A stretch of 44,489 nucleotides of DNA, from assembly GCA_009784725.1 (NCBI GenBank), contig WQXS01000015.1, forward strand, positions 1 to 44,489. The letters are read 5' to 3'. Position numbers and translations under genes: made by a program. Each line of letters begins with the position of its first letter. Position 1 is the first letter of the stretch. Below the pieces are notes generated by a model, which searched no databases, was not told the origin of the DNA, and saw only the letters and a program-made list of their open reading frames with translations. The stretch comes from Oscillospiraceae bacterium. Its GTDB lineage: Bacteria; Bacillota; Clostridia; Oscillospirales; Oscillospiraceae. Of this stretch, positions 8,455 through 17,622 are shown in pieces.

Positions 8455-9681
8455 ATGAAACGTGTAGTAGTAACGGGGCTTGGTTGTATTACGCCTGTTG
8501 GAAATGATGTAAATACATATTGGAATAATCTCACTGCCGGGAAACATGGTTTTGCCGATATTACAAAATTTGATGCAACAGGCTTAAAAACAAGAATAGC
8601 TGCGGAGGTTAAAGATTTTAATCCCGAAGATTATCTGGAAAAAAGTGAAATAAGGAAAACAGATATATATGCACAATATGCCATAGCTGCAGCAACACAG
8701 GCGGTTGAAGACAGCGGCATAGTCGATAATATTAAATCAAACAGATTCGGTGTTTATATAGGTTCGGGTATCGGCGGTATTTCTACATTTATCACAGAAA
8801 CAGATAAAATGCTGAACAAAGGCCCGCAGCGTATCTCCCCGTTTTTTATACCGATGATGATAGCAAATATAGGCTCGGCTCTGGTTGCAATGAAATATGG
8901 AGCAATGGGACCCAACTTACCAACAGTGAGTGCATGTGCCTCAGCAACAAATGCAATAGGCGAAGCATTTCGTGCAATTAAATTCGGCTATGCGGATGCA
9001 ATAATTGCAGGCGGAGCAGATGCATGTATCAATCCGCTGGCGGTTGGAGGCTTCATAAATTGCCAGGCACTATCAACCACTAATGACCCGGACAATAGCT
9101 CCATGCCGTTTGACAAACGCCGTGACGGATTTGTCATTGGAGAAGGCTCAGGTATAATCATCCTTGAGGAACTAGAACACGCAAAAAAACGAAATGCAAA
9201 AATATACTGCGAAATCAGCGGGTATGGTAATACAAACGATGCATATCATATAACCGCACCACACCCCGAAGCTCTTGGCGCAACAGAACTGATTCGACTG
9301 ACAATGGAAGAATCGGGATTAAATGCAGATGAAAAGCTTTATATAAATCCGCACGGCACTTCAACACCGCTAAATGACAAGACAGAAACGCTCGCTATAA
9401 AAAACGTGTTCGGTGAGCTTGCATATAAGCTTCCGATAAGCTCAAGCAAATCAATGATAGGGCATATGCTGGGAGCGGCAGGCGGATGCGAAGCAATTGC
9501 GGCAGTAAAAACAATAGAAACAGGCATAGTCCATCCGACCGTCGGTTATAAAGAACCCGACCCGGAATGTGATTTGGATTATGTACCAAACGCTTCAAGA
9601 AAAGTTAATATTAACAAAGCAATGTCAATATCTCTCGGTTTCGGCGGTCATAACGCAGCAATTTTGTTTAACAAACTATAA
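8455..9681 (+). CDS. fabF: 3-oxoacyl-ACP synthase II (FabF)
   Basis: The ATG at 8455 gives 408 residues, matching the usual ~410, with AAAGGAGAAGGAA directly before it; the frame is open 50 codons further up but that part has no family similarity. The Cys-His-His triad is Cys161 (SACASATNA), His300 (INPHGTSTPLND) and His337 (SMIGHMLGAAGG). It is the elongating condensing enzyme. It starts 61 bp after fabG. Confidence 0.95.
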   Translation: MKRVVVTGLGCITPVGNDVNTYWNNLTAGKHGFADITKFDATGLKTRIAAEVKDFNPEDYLEKSEIRKTDIYAQYAIAAATQAVEDSGIVDNIKSNRFGVYIGSGIGGISTFITETDKMLNKGPQRISPFFIPMMIANIGSALVAMKYGAMGPNLPTVSACASATNAIGEAFRAIKFGYADAIIAGGADACINPLAVGGFINCQALSTTNDPDNSSMPFDKRRDGFVIGEGSGIIILEELEHAKKRNAKIYCEISGYGNTNDAYHITAPHPEALGATELIRLTMEESGLNADEKLYINPHGTSTPLNDKTETLAIKNVFGELAYKLPISSSKSMIGHMLGAAGGCEAIAAVKTIETGIVHPTVGYKEPDPECDLDYVPNASRKVNINKAMSISLGFGGHNAAILFNKL

Positions 9682-9737
9682 AAACAAAGGGACAGGATTT
9701 GTGCTTTTTAGCAAATTGAAAGGAGAATTTAAACTCT

Positions 9738-10217
9738 ATGAATCTTGAAAATGTAAAGGCTCTTGCCGATTTACTTAATGCAAAAGGACTCAGTGCAATA
9801 GAAGTGGGCGAAGGCGAAAACCGTATCCGCATCGAAAGAGATATAACCGGTTCGTCATCTGCGCAATTAAAACCCGCTCCGGCACCCTCACCTGTAAAAA
9901 ATGAAGATTCGGCAACTGCAGAAATACAAGCAGGGCAAATTGAACAGGACATTACAAACACACAAGTAAATAACTCTGCAAGTATTATAGAAATTAAATC
10001 ACCGCTTGTCGGTGTATACTATGCAGCACCCTCACCCGAGGCAGAAACTTTTGTAAGCATCGGCAGCAAAGTAAAAAAAGGCGACGTGCTTTGTATCATT
10101 GAAACCATGAAACTAATGAACGAGATAACAGCAGAGCAGGACGGCGAAGTTATTGATATCTGCATAAAAAACGGCGACATAGCAGAATACGGACAAGTCT
10201 TATTTAAGATGCAATAA
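9738..10217 (+). CDS. accB: Biotin carboxyl carrier protein of acetyl-CoA carboxylase (AccB)
   Basis: 159 residues. An N-terminal domain (1-~40) is followed by a Pro/Ala-rich flexible linker (~43-60) and a C-terminal biotinyl domain. Lys125 in CIIETMKLMNEI is the biotinylation site. AAGGAG precedes the ATG by about 13 bases. It carries CO2 on biotin between AccC and AccDA. The operon ends with a biotin importer gene, which fits the cofactor need. A dispersed repeat lies between accB and fabZ. Confidence 0.95.
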   Translation: MNLENVKALADLLNAKGLSAIEVGEGENRIRIERDITGSSSAQLKPAPAPSPVKNEDSATAEIQAGQIEQDITNTQVNNSASIIEIKSPLVGVYYAAPSPEAETFVSIGSKVKKGDVLCIIETMKLMNEITAEQDGEVIDICIKNGDIAEYGQVLFKMQ

Positions 10218-10241
10218 GACAGGGGACAGTCCCCTTGTCTC
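10212..10241. repeat. GACAGGGGAC-family dispersed repeat
   Basis: The stop region of accB and the following gap hold a short self-complementary element: GGGGACAGTCCCC, flanked by AGACA and TGTCT. Bases 10212-10230 are identical over 19 bases to 44254-44272, and the element matches in reverse orientation the sequence at 40104-40150. This identifies an interspersed family rather than a gene-specific signal. Confidence 0.7.
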
Positions 10242-10257
10242 ACAGATGGAGATATGT

Positions 10258-10674
10258 ATGAACAGAGAAGAAATTAAGAATATACTTCCCCACAGAGAAC
10301 CGATGCTGCTTGTTGATAAGGTCGAGCTTGTTGATGATGAAGCAATCGGTCAATATACAGTGCGCGGGGATGAATTTTTCCTGCAAGGGCACTATCCCGG
10401 CAACCCGATTGTCCCCGGTGTAATTCTTTGCGAGATGATGGCACAATCCTCATGTCTGCTTGTTCAAAGCGAAGGAGAAAAATTTACACCATATTTCACA
10501 GGACTAAAAAACGTCAAATTTAAGGAGAAAGTAATCCCGGGTGACACAATCACTTTTAAGGGAAAAAAGACAGCACAAAAAGGACCGTTTTATTTTATCA
10601 GCAGTAACGGTTATGTTAATGATAAACTCTGTGTAACAGGTGAATTGTCGTTTGCAGTTATGCAGGAAAAATAA
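10258..10674 (+). CDS. fabZ: 3-hydroxyacyl-ACP dehydratase (FabZ)
   Basis: The ATG at 10258 is preferred because GGAG lies 6 bases upstream; an ATG at 10246 lacks a ribosome site. 138 residues, hot-dog fold. Catalytic His45 is in GHYPGNPIVPG and Glu59 in ILCEMMAQ; ILPHREPMLLVDKV is the family N-terminus. It removes water from 3-hydroxyacyl-ACP before the FabK step. No separate FabA or FabM isomerase is visible, so how unsaturated acids are made, if they are, is not shown here. Confidence 0.95.
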   Translation: MNREEIKNILPHREPMLLVDKVELVDDEAIGQYTVRGDEFFLQGHYPGNPIVPGVILCEMMAQSSCLLVQSEGEKFTPYFTGLKNVKFKEKVIPGDTITFKGKKTAQKGPFYFISSNGYVNDKLCVTGELSFAVMQEK

Positions 10675-10717
10675 AACTTTAATTAAGTCTTTCAACGTAA
10701 AAGGAATGGTTTAACAT

Positions 10718-12052
10718 ATGTTTCATAAAATATTAATTGCAAACAGAGGCGAGATAGCAATAAGAGTAATCCGTGCCTGTAAAGAAATGGGTATAGCGAC
10801 TGTAGCAGTATTCTCGGAAGCAGACAGGGAATCACTCCATGTCAGCCTTGCTGATGAAAGCTATTGTATCGGCGGACCTCTGTCAAAAGAGAGTTACCTC
10901 AACAAAGAAGCGGTTATTTCGGCAGCAATGGCATCAAAAGCGGAAGCGATACATCCCGGCTACGGGTTTTTATCGGAAAACGCTGAGTTTGCAAAACTAT
11001 GCAAAAACAACGACATAGTTTTTATAGGCCCAAACTCCGAAACAATCTCTCAAATGGGCGATAAAGACATGGCGAGAAAAACCATGCGGGAGGCAGGTGT
11101 TCCTGTAATCCCCGGCTGTGACCTTGTTGAAAGTCTTGAACACGCAAAAAAAGAAGCGGGAAAAATAGGATTTCCGTTACTAATAAAAGCCCGCTCGGGC
11201 GGCGGCGGCAGAGGTATACGCCATGTTAACGGAGCGGATGAACTCGAGCAGGCATATAATACTGCAACAGCAGAAGCAACCTCTGCTTTTGGCGACGGAG
11301 CGGTATATATGGAAAAATTCCTTTTCCCCGTCAAGCACATTGAAATGCAACTGCTTGCGGATAATTTCGGAAATGTTGTCTGCCTTGGAGAACGTGACTG
11401 TTCAACACAACGCAAAAATCAAAAACTCATTGAAGAAAGCCCTGCAGTAATTATGCCGGAAGAAATAAGAAAACGCATGACAGACGTTACCATACAAGCG
11501 GGAAAAGCAGTCAATTACCGCGGAGCGGGAACTATTGAATACCTTTATGATAAGGACGGCAATTTTTATTTCATGGAAATGAATACACGCCTGCAGGTTG
11601 AGCATCCCGTTACGGAAATGGTAACACTTATTGACCTTGTAAAATGGCAAATACGTATTGCGTCAGGAATGGAGCTTGGATTTACTCAAGAGGAAATTCA
11701 ATTTTCCGGTTATGCAATCGAATGCCGTATCAATGCAGAAGACCCGTATAACGGTTTTAAACCCTCAGGCGGAAAAGTTGAAATGCTGCACGTACCAAAC
11801 GGCCCATGGGTCCGCTTTGATTCGGCAATATATCAGGGATATACTATACCTCCGTTTTACGATTCAATGATTGGCAAGCTTATCGTCTATTCAAAATCAC
11901 GGGATGAAGCAATTCGTAAAATGAAAGCTGCATTATGTGAGCTTATAATCGAAGGTGTAGTACATACTGCATCATTTCAAGCAGAGCTGTTATCAACAGA
12001 AGAGTTTGTTAACTCATCATACACAACGGATTATTTAGGAAAATATATTTAA
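10718..12052 (+). CDS. accC: Biotin carboxylase subunit of acetyl-CoA carboxylase (AccC)
   Basis: 444 residues, normal length. KILIANRGEIAIRVIRACKE opens the N-terminal domain, the ATP-grasp has the glycine-rich loop KARSGGGGRGIR (~160-170), and MEMNTRLQVEHPVTEM (~287-302) carries metal and bicarbonate-binding residues. It carboxylates the biotin on AccB using ATP. The AAAGGAATGG upstream of the start has the same spacing as that of accD. Confidence 0.96.
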   Translation: MFHKILIANRGEIAIRVIRACKEMGIATVAVFSEADRESLHVSLADESYCIGGPLSKESYLNKEAVISAAMASKAEAIHPGYGFLSENAEFAKLCKNNDIVFIGPNSETISQMGDKDMARKTMREAGVPVIPGCDLVESLEHAKKEAGKIGFPLLIKARSGGGGRGIRHVNGADELEQAYNTATAEATSAFGDGAVYMEKFLFPVKHIEMQLLADNFGNVVCLGERDCSTQRKNQKLIEESPAVIMPEEIRKRMTDVTIQAGKAVNYRGAGTIEYLYDKDGNFYFMEMNTRLQVEHPVTEMVTLIDLVKWQIRIASGMELGFTQEEIQFSGYAIECRINAEDPYNGFKPSGGKVEMLHVPNGPWVRFDSAIYQGYTIPPFYDSMIGKLIVYSKSRDEAIRKMKAALCELIIEGVVHTASFQAELLSTEEFVNSSYTTDYLGKYI

Positions 12053-12099
12053 TCAGGATTGTCTTGTGTTTCGATTTAATGAAAGGAATGGTTGTACTA

Positions 12100-12948
12100 A
12101 TGAGATTTAGAAAACCAAAAAATGCCCTTGAAGGTCACGGCAGAACAGCACCCGGGGTAAGCGATATTGTGGAGGATTCTGCAATACCATGCGTGAAGTG
12201 CAAAAAAACACTTGCTGCCGACGAGCTTGAAAATGAAAAGTTTGTATGCCCGTATTGCAGGCATCACTATAAAATGAATGCCCGTATGCGTATTCATATG
12301 ATAGCCGATACAGGTACATTTAACGAGTTCGATAAGGATATGGCTCCCCGTAATATTCTTGATTTTCCCGAGTATGACGAAAAACTCGAAACAGCACGGC
12401 TTCAAAGCTCGGAAAGTGACAGTGTAATATGCGGTGAATGTGTTGTCGGAGGCATTAAAGTTGCCGTATTTGCAATGGAATCATCATTTATGATGGGAAG
12501 CATGGGAAGTGTTGCAGGCGAAAAAATCACAAGAACATTCGAGCATGCACTAAAAGAAAATATACCCGTTATAGGTTATGCTTTATCGGGAGGAGCACGT
12601 ATGCAAGAGGGTATGGTATCACTGATGCAAATGGCAAAAACCAGCGGAGCCGTAAAAAGACACAGTGATGCAGGCAACCTTTATATATGCATCCTTACCG
12701 ACCCTACAACAGGCGGTGTAACTGCAAGCTTTGCAATGGAAGCGGATATAATCCTGGCGGAGCCGAATGCACTGATAGGATTTGCCGGACCAAGAGTTAT
12801 CGAGCAAACAATCCGCAAAAAGCTGCCTTCGGGCTTCCAGCGTTCAGAGTTTCAGCTGGAACACGGATTTATTGACCAGATTGTTTACAGGAAAAGGCAA
12901 AAAGCGTATTTGACCCAACTGTTGCAAATGCACACACATAAGAATTAA
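12100..12948 (+). CDS. accD: Acetyl-CoA carboxylase carboxyltransferase subunit beta (AccD)
   Basis: The ATG at 12100 follows AAAGGAATGG with the same spacing as at accC; the frame continues to a TTG at 12064 without support. 282 residues. The N-terminal zinc ribbon has two CxxC pairs (CVKC and CPYC). The carboxyltransferase core includes GYALSGGARMQEGM and DPTTGGVTASFAM. With AccA it moves the carboxyl group from biotin to acetyl-CoA, giving malonyl-CoA. The gap to accA is unusual: see 13003-13089. Confidence 0.95.
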   Translation: MRFRKPKNALEGHGRTAPGVSDIVEDSAIPCVKCKKTLAADELENEKFVCPYCRHHYKMNARMRIHMIADTGTFNEFDKDMAPRNILDFPEYDEKLETARLQSSESDSVICGECVVGGIKVAVFAMESSFMMGSMGSVAGEKITRTFEHALKENIPVIGYALSGGARMQEGMVSLMQMAKTSGAVKRHSDAGNLYICILTDPTTGGVTASFAMEADIILAEPNALIGFAGPRVIEQTIRKKLPSGFQRSEFQLEHGFIDQIVYRKRQKAYLTQLLQMHTHKN

Positions 12949-12983
12949 TGAATTGGTAAGTTTATATCAAGCTCAAACAAATG

Positions 12984-13091
12984 CCAAAATGGAGGATATA
13001 CTATGACATCAAGCTGTCATATAAGATTAATCACACTAAATGAACTTAAACTAATTACAAGCACTACCAAAATGGAGGATATGTTATGACA
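12984..13091 (+). repeat. Duplicated translation-initiation region before accA
   Basis: A 25-base segment with ribosome site and start codon (12984-13008, CCAAAATGGAGGATAT then ...TATGACA) recurs 83 bp later (13067-13091) with two mismatches. The second copy starts accA; the first starts a 28-codon ORF. The pair looks like a local duplication of the gene start. Confidence 0.75.
13003..13089 (+). CDS. 28-residue ORF coupled to accA (leader peptide or relic)
   Basis: The ATG at 13003 follows TGGAGG with good spacing (the same initiation context as accA) and reads 28 codons, beginning [16 protein letters not shown] and ending in TGA at 13087-13089. That stop overlaps the accA start as ATGA, so ribosomes leaving it could restart on accA. 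The peptide matches no family I know and its N-terminus is not the accA N-terminus beyond Met-Thr. It may be a translational-coupling leader, or a remnant of a duplicated start with no product function. Confidence 0.45.
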   Translation: MTSSCHIRLITLNELKLITSTTKMEDML

Positions 13092-13847
13092 GCCTACGAA
13101 AGAGTTACTGCAGCACGTGATAAAAAACGCTCTACTTCACTGGATTTTATCAACGGTATTTTCGATGATTTTCTGGAGATGCACGGCGACAGACGATTTG
13201 CGGATGATAAAGCAATAATCACCGGAATTGCATACTTAAATAATATACCTGTAACAGTTATCGGTATTGAAAAAGGACATTCAATCCGAGAACGTTCCAT
13301 GCGTAATTTCGGTTCGTCACATCCCGAAGGATACCGAAAGGCACTTAGGCAAATGAAGCTTGCCGAGAAATTCAATCGCCCGGTTATATGCTTTGTTGAT
13401 ACATCGGGAGCATATTGCGGAATCGGTGCCGAGGAACGGGGTCAAGGGCAGGCAATAGCCGAAAATCTTATGGAAATGAGCACATTAAAAACACCGATTA
13501 TATCTATAATTATCGGTGAAGGCGGCAGTGGCGGCGCACTCGGACTTGCCGTTGCAAATGAAGTATGGATGCTCGAAAATGCGACATATTCGGTTATATC
13601 ACCCGAAGGTTGCGCAAGCATTCTTTGGAAAGACAGCGCAAAAGCCCCGGAAGCAGCCGAATGCCTTAAACTAACCGCACAGGATTTACTTGAGCTAAAA
13701 ATCATCGATAAAATTATTGCAGAGGGCGACCTTCTGATCGACGGCCTTCGTTCACAGCTTGTTACATCGCTTGAAATGTATTCAAAAATGAAAACAGAAG
13801 AACTGACAGACCACAGATACAATAGATTCAGAGAAATAGGAAATTAA
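13086..13847 (+). CDS. accA: Acetyl-CoA carboxylase carboxyltransferase subunit alpha (AccA)
   Basis: 253 residues, shorter than the E. coli protein (about 319) because the N-terminal extension is absent, as in many Firmicutes. The carboxyltransferase core motifs are [20 protein letters not shown] and [20 protein letters not shown], with [14 protein letters not shown] beyond. It pairs with AccD. GGAGG lies 7-8 bases upstream; the start overlaps the small ORF stop. bioY follows after 8 bp. Confidence 0.95.
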   Translation: MTAYERVTAARDKKRSTSLDFINGIFDDFLEMHGDRRFADDKAIITGIAYLNNIPVTVIGIEKGHSIRERSMRNFGSSHPEGYRKALRQMKLAEKFNRPVICFVDTSGAYCGIGAEERGQGQAIAENLMEMSTLKTPIISIIIGEGGSGGALGLAVANEVWMLENATYSVISPEGCASILWKDSAKAPEAAECLKLTAQDLLELKIIDKIIAEGDLLIDGLRSQLVTSLEMYSKMKTEELTDHRYNRFREIGN

Positions 13848-13855
13848 TTACCGGT

Positions 13856-14395
13856 ATGAAACAAAAGGGTTTTTCAACTTATGATTTATGCATAATAGCT
13901 GTTTTCGCAGCTATTATAGCCGTTATGGCACAAATAGTAATACCGATGCCGTATGGCGTACCGATGACCATGCAGACACTGGCAATAATGCTGGCAGGAG
14001 TTATGCTTGGAGCAAAAAGAGGTTTCATAGCAGTACTTCTGTATGTACTCCTCGGAGCAATAGGAGCACCCGTATTCGCTGCAATGACAGGCGGTCCCGG
14101 AACAGTCTTCGGTCCCACCGGCGGATTTATTCTGTCATTCCCACTTTTAGCCCTGTCTGTAGGACTCGGAGCAGACCAAAACAATAAACTATGGCTCTGG
14201 AGCGGTTTAGTTATAGGTGTTTCAATAAATTACCTATGCGGAGCAGCATATTTCAGCATAATCACATCAAACACATTTCAAACAGCAACAAAAGCCTGCG
14301 TTTTACCTTTCATACCAACAGATATAATAAAAATCCTAATTGCCGGATTGTTAGGGATAAAAATCCGCAGACTATTGAAACAAAGAGTTGTGTAA
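13856..14395 (+). CDS. bioY: Biotin transporter substrate-binding subunit (BioY)
   Basis: 179 residues with about six hydrophobic segments. Family features are the N-terminal hydrophobic stretch, VPMTMQTLAIMLAGVMLGAKRG and LLGAIGAPVFA then FGPTGGFILSFPL. BioY is the membrane S-component of an ECF transporter; no ECF ATPase or EcfT is in the window, so it presumably uses shared modules. Placement directly after accA, 8 bp away and ahead of a terminator, ties biotin import to the biotin-dependent carboxylase. Confidence 0.93.
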   Translation: MKQKGFSTYDLCIIAVFAAIIAVMAQIVIPMPYGVPMTMQTLAIMLAGVMLGAKRGFIAVLLYVLLGAIGAPVFAAMTGGPGTVFGPTGGFILSFPLLALSVGLGADQNNKLWLWSGLVIGVSINYLCGAAYFSIITSNTFQTATKACVLPFIPTDIIKILIAGLLGIKIRRLLKQRVV

Positions 14396-14419
14396 AGCTT
14401 CATAACCCCATGAATAATT

Positions 14420-14462
14420 AAGACAGGTCCCATGCCGCATAAAGCTGCAAAAGACCTGTCTT
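14420..14462 (+). terminator. Rho-independent terminator of the fab-acc-bioY operon
   Basis: A 10-bp stem (AAGACAGGTC at 14420-14429 pairing with GACCTGTCTT at 14453-14462) is followed by a T-rich stretch. It lies 25 bp after the bioY stop and closes the operon. Confidence 0.85.
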
Positions 14463-14521
14463 TCTCATTCAAATTATTTTATATATAATACTTGACAGTC
14501 AGATTATGATGTGGTAGTTTT

Positions 14522-14588
14522 ATGCAAATGGTTAAGCGAAAACCATGCAAATGGTTAAGCGAAAACCATGCAAATGGTTAAGTGAAGA
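14522..14588 (+). repeat. Three 23-bp tandem repeats before the AAA ATPase
   Basis: Units begin at 14522, 14545 and 14568, each containing ATGCAAATGGTTAAGCGAAA; the third is diverged at its end (AAGTGAAGA). They lie in the 219-bp gap after the bioY terminator and end ~27 bp before the next start codon. Three units with no spacers are not a CRISPR array. They could be protein-binding iterons or simple slippage. Confidence 0.85.
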
Positions 14589-14614
14589 AAAATGGGTTAT
14601 TTGGAGATGTGTAT

Positions 14615-15889
14615 ATGGCACTGACTGAGCAAGGATATAAGAATAGATTAATAGATAAAAAAATTGAACATTACTTAAAACTATTTGGCGGGTTATCAAT
14701 TGAGGGTCCAAAATGGTGCGGAAAAACATGGACAGCTCTTAATCATGCAGCCAGTGTTGTATTTATGTTAGACCCTGAAAATAACTATTCAAACCGTGAA
14801 GCAGCGAAACTTAACCCGGCATCTGTACTTAATGGAAATAAACCGCTTCTTATTGATGAGTGGCAAGAGGTACCGGGAATTTGGGATGCAGTACGCTTTG
14901 CTTCTGACAGAACGGATGAAAAAGGACTTTATTTATTGACGGGTTCGGTTACTCCAAAAGAAAGAAGTTTTGCACACAGTGGAGCCGGGAGAATAGGCAG
15001 AATCCGCATGCACACAATGTCATTGTTTGAAAGCGGAGATTCATCGGGAGCAGTAAGCCTTTTGTCTCTTTTCAATGGAGATGGAGTAGATTCCGGTATT
15101 TCAAAACTTTCACAAAATAAACTAATAAATTTAGTTATCCGTGGAGGATGGCCGGAAAATATTAACATTAATATAGATGATGCCGGGATACTGCCAAGTC
15201 AATATATAATGGCACTTGCTCAAACAGATATCACAGAAGCAGATAATAAAAAACGAAACCCTGATTTAGTATTACACCTTCTTGCGGCAGTGGCAAGAAC
15301 AAATATGACTCAAGCAGGTCTTACTACAATTGTTGCTGATGTTCAATCACGGTTTGGTGATGTTTCAAGACAAACGGTATCTGATTATCTTTCTACGTTA
15401 GTGCGGCTTTATGTGGTTGATGAAATTCCGCAATGGTTTCCTGAATTACGGGATAAACTTCGTCTACGTAAAGCACCTAAGAAAATGCTTACCGATCCTT
15501 CAATTGCAATAAGTGCTCTTAAAGCAAACCATAATGACCTTGAAAGAGATCCTCGTACGTTAGGCGGAGTATTCGAAAACCTTTGTATTAGGGATTTATT
15601 AATTTACTCTGAATCAATTGGAGCAAAACTCAGCCATTATCATGATTCAAATGGTGTTGAAGTAGATGCAATCATTGAATTAGGTGCAAAATGGGCCGGG
15701 ATAGAAATAAAGCTTGGCGCACACCGTGTTGACGAAGGTGCTGCCACCCTACTCAGATTAAAGAAAAAAGTAGTCTCGAAAGGTGCAGTTGAACCGGCAT
15801 TCTTATGCATAATAACAAGTGGAGGACCACTTTATACAAGAGATGATGGAATCCACGTAATTCCAATTGATTGCCTAAGACCTGCTTGA
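14615..15889 (+). CDS. AAA ATPase with DUF4143 C-terminal domain
   Basis: The ATG at 14615 is preferred: GGAG lies 8 bases upstream, while the GTG at 14582 has no site. 424 residues. An AAA_14-type N-terminal domain has the Walker A loop EGPKWCGKTW (~30-39) and Walker B LLIDEWQEVP (~85). The C-terminal DUF4143 region has a nuclease-like tail, EVDAIIELGAKWAGIEIKLG, with the D...ExK pattern of the PD-(D/E)XK fold. Such proteins are common, often horizontally acquired, and of uncertain function. It stands alone after tandem repeats. Confidence 0.85.
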   Translation: MALTEQGYKNRLIDKKIEHYLKLFGGLSIEGPKWCGKTWTALNHAASVVFMLDPENNYSNREAAKLNPASVLNGNKPLLIDEWQEVPGIWDAVRFASDRTDEKGLYLLTGSVTPKERSFAHSGAGRIGRIRMHTMSLFESGDSSGAVSLLSLFNGDGVDSGISKLSQNKLINLVIRGGWPENININIDDAGILPSQYIMALAQTDITEADNKKRNPDLVLHLLAAVARTNMTQAGLTTIVADVQSRFGDVSRQTVSDYLSTLVRLYVVDEIPQWFPELRDKLRLRKAPKKMLTDPSIAISALKANHNDLERDPRTLGGVFENLCIRDLLIYSESIGAKLSHYHDSNGVEVDAIIELGAKWAGIEIKLGAHRVDEGAATLLRLKKKVVSKGAVEPAFLCIITSGGPLYTRDDGIHVIPIDCLRPA

Positions 15890-15924
15890 GATGCTTTTTA
15901 TTGCCATGTTTGTGCACCTCATTG

Positions 15925-17109
15925 TTATTTATTACCGTGGTTGGCTATTTCTTTCAGTTTTTTTAGCATTAGTGCAATAACCATTGTTGTACCTCTGGAT
16001 TTTATCCTTTTAGTTGCTTCTTTAAAGAATGAATCACATAATGATATTTCCTCGGGTAAATAGGCAATATAGCCATTTGTAAACCCCGGTATCAATGGAA
16101 GCGGCTCATAGTTTCTTTCTTTGTCTACATAGTCATTCATATAAAATAAATCTACGTATTCCTTAAATTGTTCTTCCCCAAAGTTTCTCTCATCTCGCAG
16201 TAATATCAATGACAAATCCCAAAAGTCCCATATCTCCGATTTGGCTCTTCTTGTGTTAAAGTTGACTTTCTCATTATTTGTGAACACAACCTCCATTGGT
16301 ATTAGTGTGAAGTTACCAATTGAAGAATACATCGCAGAAAATTCATTTGCATTTTCCAGTAACTTATTTATTCTGTCAAAAACCTTTTCATCTGCAGAAA
16401 GGAGTTTTTTAATGTCTCTCGCAGAATAATAATTAAGTGAGTGCTTTTCGTTTTTATCATCCAAAGACAGGGCATTAGAAAACATTGTAAAAAATGAACT
16501 CATGGTTTCACTCGTTGTTCTTGGTCTCGGACTACTACGATAAGTGAACGCCATTTTACTCCATCTTTGTCTAAGCTCATTTCCTATTATTTCAGGAACT
16601 CCCGCAGCAGGAATTTTTTCCCCATGTCCCCACAGCTTCTTATATATTTTTGTCGCAAGCCTACATCTATCAGAGTCATGTTCGCTAAAATTACTATATT
16701 TCTTGCATTTTACCCACTTTTTAACAGACTCATTTGTTTCACAACGTTTGATATCTTCTTTTGCCAAATTGCAAAATTCGTTATATGCATCATTTACTTT
16801 TTTATTGGAAAAATCTACGCGATTAAACTCAAATTCATTCTTAAAATCATAATTTACAATATTCTGTATAATCTGAGGTGTTTCATCATATCCGATTTCA
16901 TCAATTTTTATTCTCAGTTCATTTGGAATATCATAAAAACCCTCAATGTGCTTATGAACTATTAGGTCTTCATAGTTAATATCCTTAGGTTTGAAGAAAG
17001 AATCATTTATACTCTTTAGAATACTGTCAAATACGTTATTTTCATCAACCTCATTTGTTTCGGCCAAATATCTGAGAAATTCTCCTGCCGGTATATTATT
17101 GCTATTCAT
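15925..17109 (-). CDS. Hypothetical protein, 394 residues
   Basis: I do not recognise a family. The protein is soluble in appearance, with no signal peptide or membrane segment, and rich in Asn, Lys and Glu, with AT-rich codons. A charged N-terminal half (1-~165) leads to a middle stretch KLWGHGEKIPAAGVPEIIGN (~168-187) and an Arg/Ser/Thr-rich stretch soon after (RSSPRPRTTSETMSSFF). GAGGAG lies 7 bases before the ATG, supporting expression. It converges with the AAA ATPase 35 bp away and follows the phosphatase on the same strand with ~60 bp between, so it may belong to the same accessory cassette. Confidence 0.6.
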   Translation of the reverse strand: MNSNNIPAGEFLRYLAETNEVDENNVFDSILKSINDSFFKPKDINYEDLIVHKHIEGFYDIPNELRIKIDEIGYDETPQIIQNIVNYDFKNEFEFNRVDFSNKKVNDAYNEFCNLAKEDIKRCETNESVKKWVKCKKYSNFSEHDSDRCRLATKIYKKLWGHGEKIPAAGVPEIIGNELRQRWSKMAFTYRSSPRPRTTSETMSSFFTMFSNALSLDDKNEKHSLNYYSARDIKKLLSADEKVFDRINKLLENANEFSAMYSSIGNFTLIPMEVVFTNNEKVNFNTRRAKSEIWDFWDLSLILLRDERNFGEEQFKEYVDLFYMNDYVDKERNYEPLPLIPGFTNGYIAYLPEEISLCDSFFKEATKRIKSRGTTMVIALMLKKLKEIANHGNK

Positions 17110-17169
17110 TGTCTACTCCTCATAACTATATTATTAATTTAATTACTTCACGTATATCGTCATATGTAT

Positions 17170-17622
17170 CTAAAAGATCGACGAATGTATTTTTCTCTTC
17201 ATGAGAAAGTAATCTAACTTTAATGCTTCCATGACACGTTTATAGCATGTCCAGTTTGGGAAGTAACGAGGGTCATGCGATATACCGTTGTCATGACCTT
17301 CAAAATGTTCGCATAATGCTGCTGCTACACCGGCTGACCTTGATTGTCCGTATTCGCAGTGGACTATAATGCGTTCTGCTTTATCCTTCACTGATACTGC
17401 AAAGTCAGCAATTTGCTTGGCTTGTTCTTTTGCAATGCAATTTCGTCCACCTTCCGTTACATCATCAAACTGCAGCTCTAAAATATCGCACATCCATTCC
17501 TGCTGATAAAATTTATTATACTCATCGCCGACATCGGTAATAGATATAATTGCTGTCAAAGGAGCTGCGTCTGCCATTGTCGCCCGCCTTGCATCAATCC
17601 TATTCATTACTTCATAAATCAT
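17170..17622 (-). CDS. Dual-specificity/tyrosine phosphatase-like protein
   Basis: 150 residues. The signature is the CX5R loop in IIVHCEYGQSRSAGVAA: His88, nucleophile Cys89, Arg95. Asp53 or Asp54 (LQFDDV) is a candidate general acid. Proteins of this type act on phospho-tyrosine or on small phosphate substrates; which is not clear here. The start overlaps the end of the upstream leucine-rich gene by 11 bp, so the two are translated together. I place it in a bacterial cysteine phosphatase family on the motif alone. Confidence 0.75.
   Translation of the reverse strand: MIYEVMNRIDARRATMADAAPLTAIISITDVGDEYNKFYQQEWMCDILELQFDDVTEGGRNCIAKEQAKQIADFAVSVKDKAERIIVHCEYGQSRSAGVAAALCEHFEGHDNGISHDPRYFPNWTCYKRVMEALKLDYFLMKRKIHSSIF

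Noticed and set aside
14522-14588. CRISPR-like array
   Set aside because: Three direct repeats follow each other without spacers and no cas gene is nearby.
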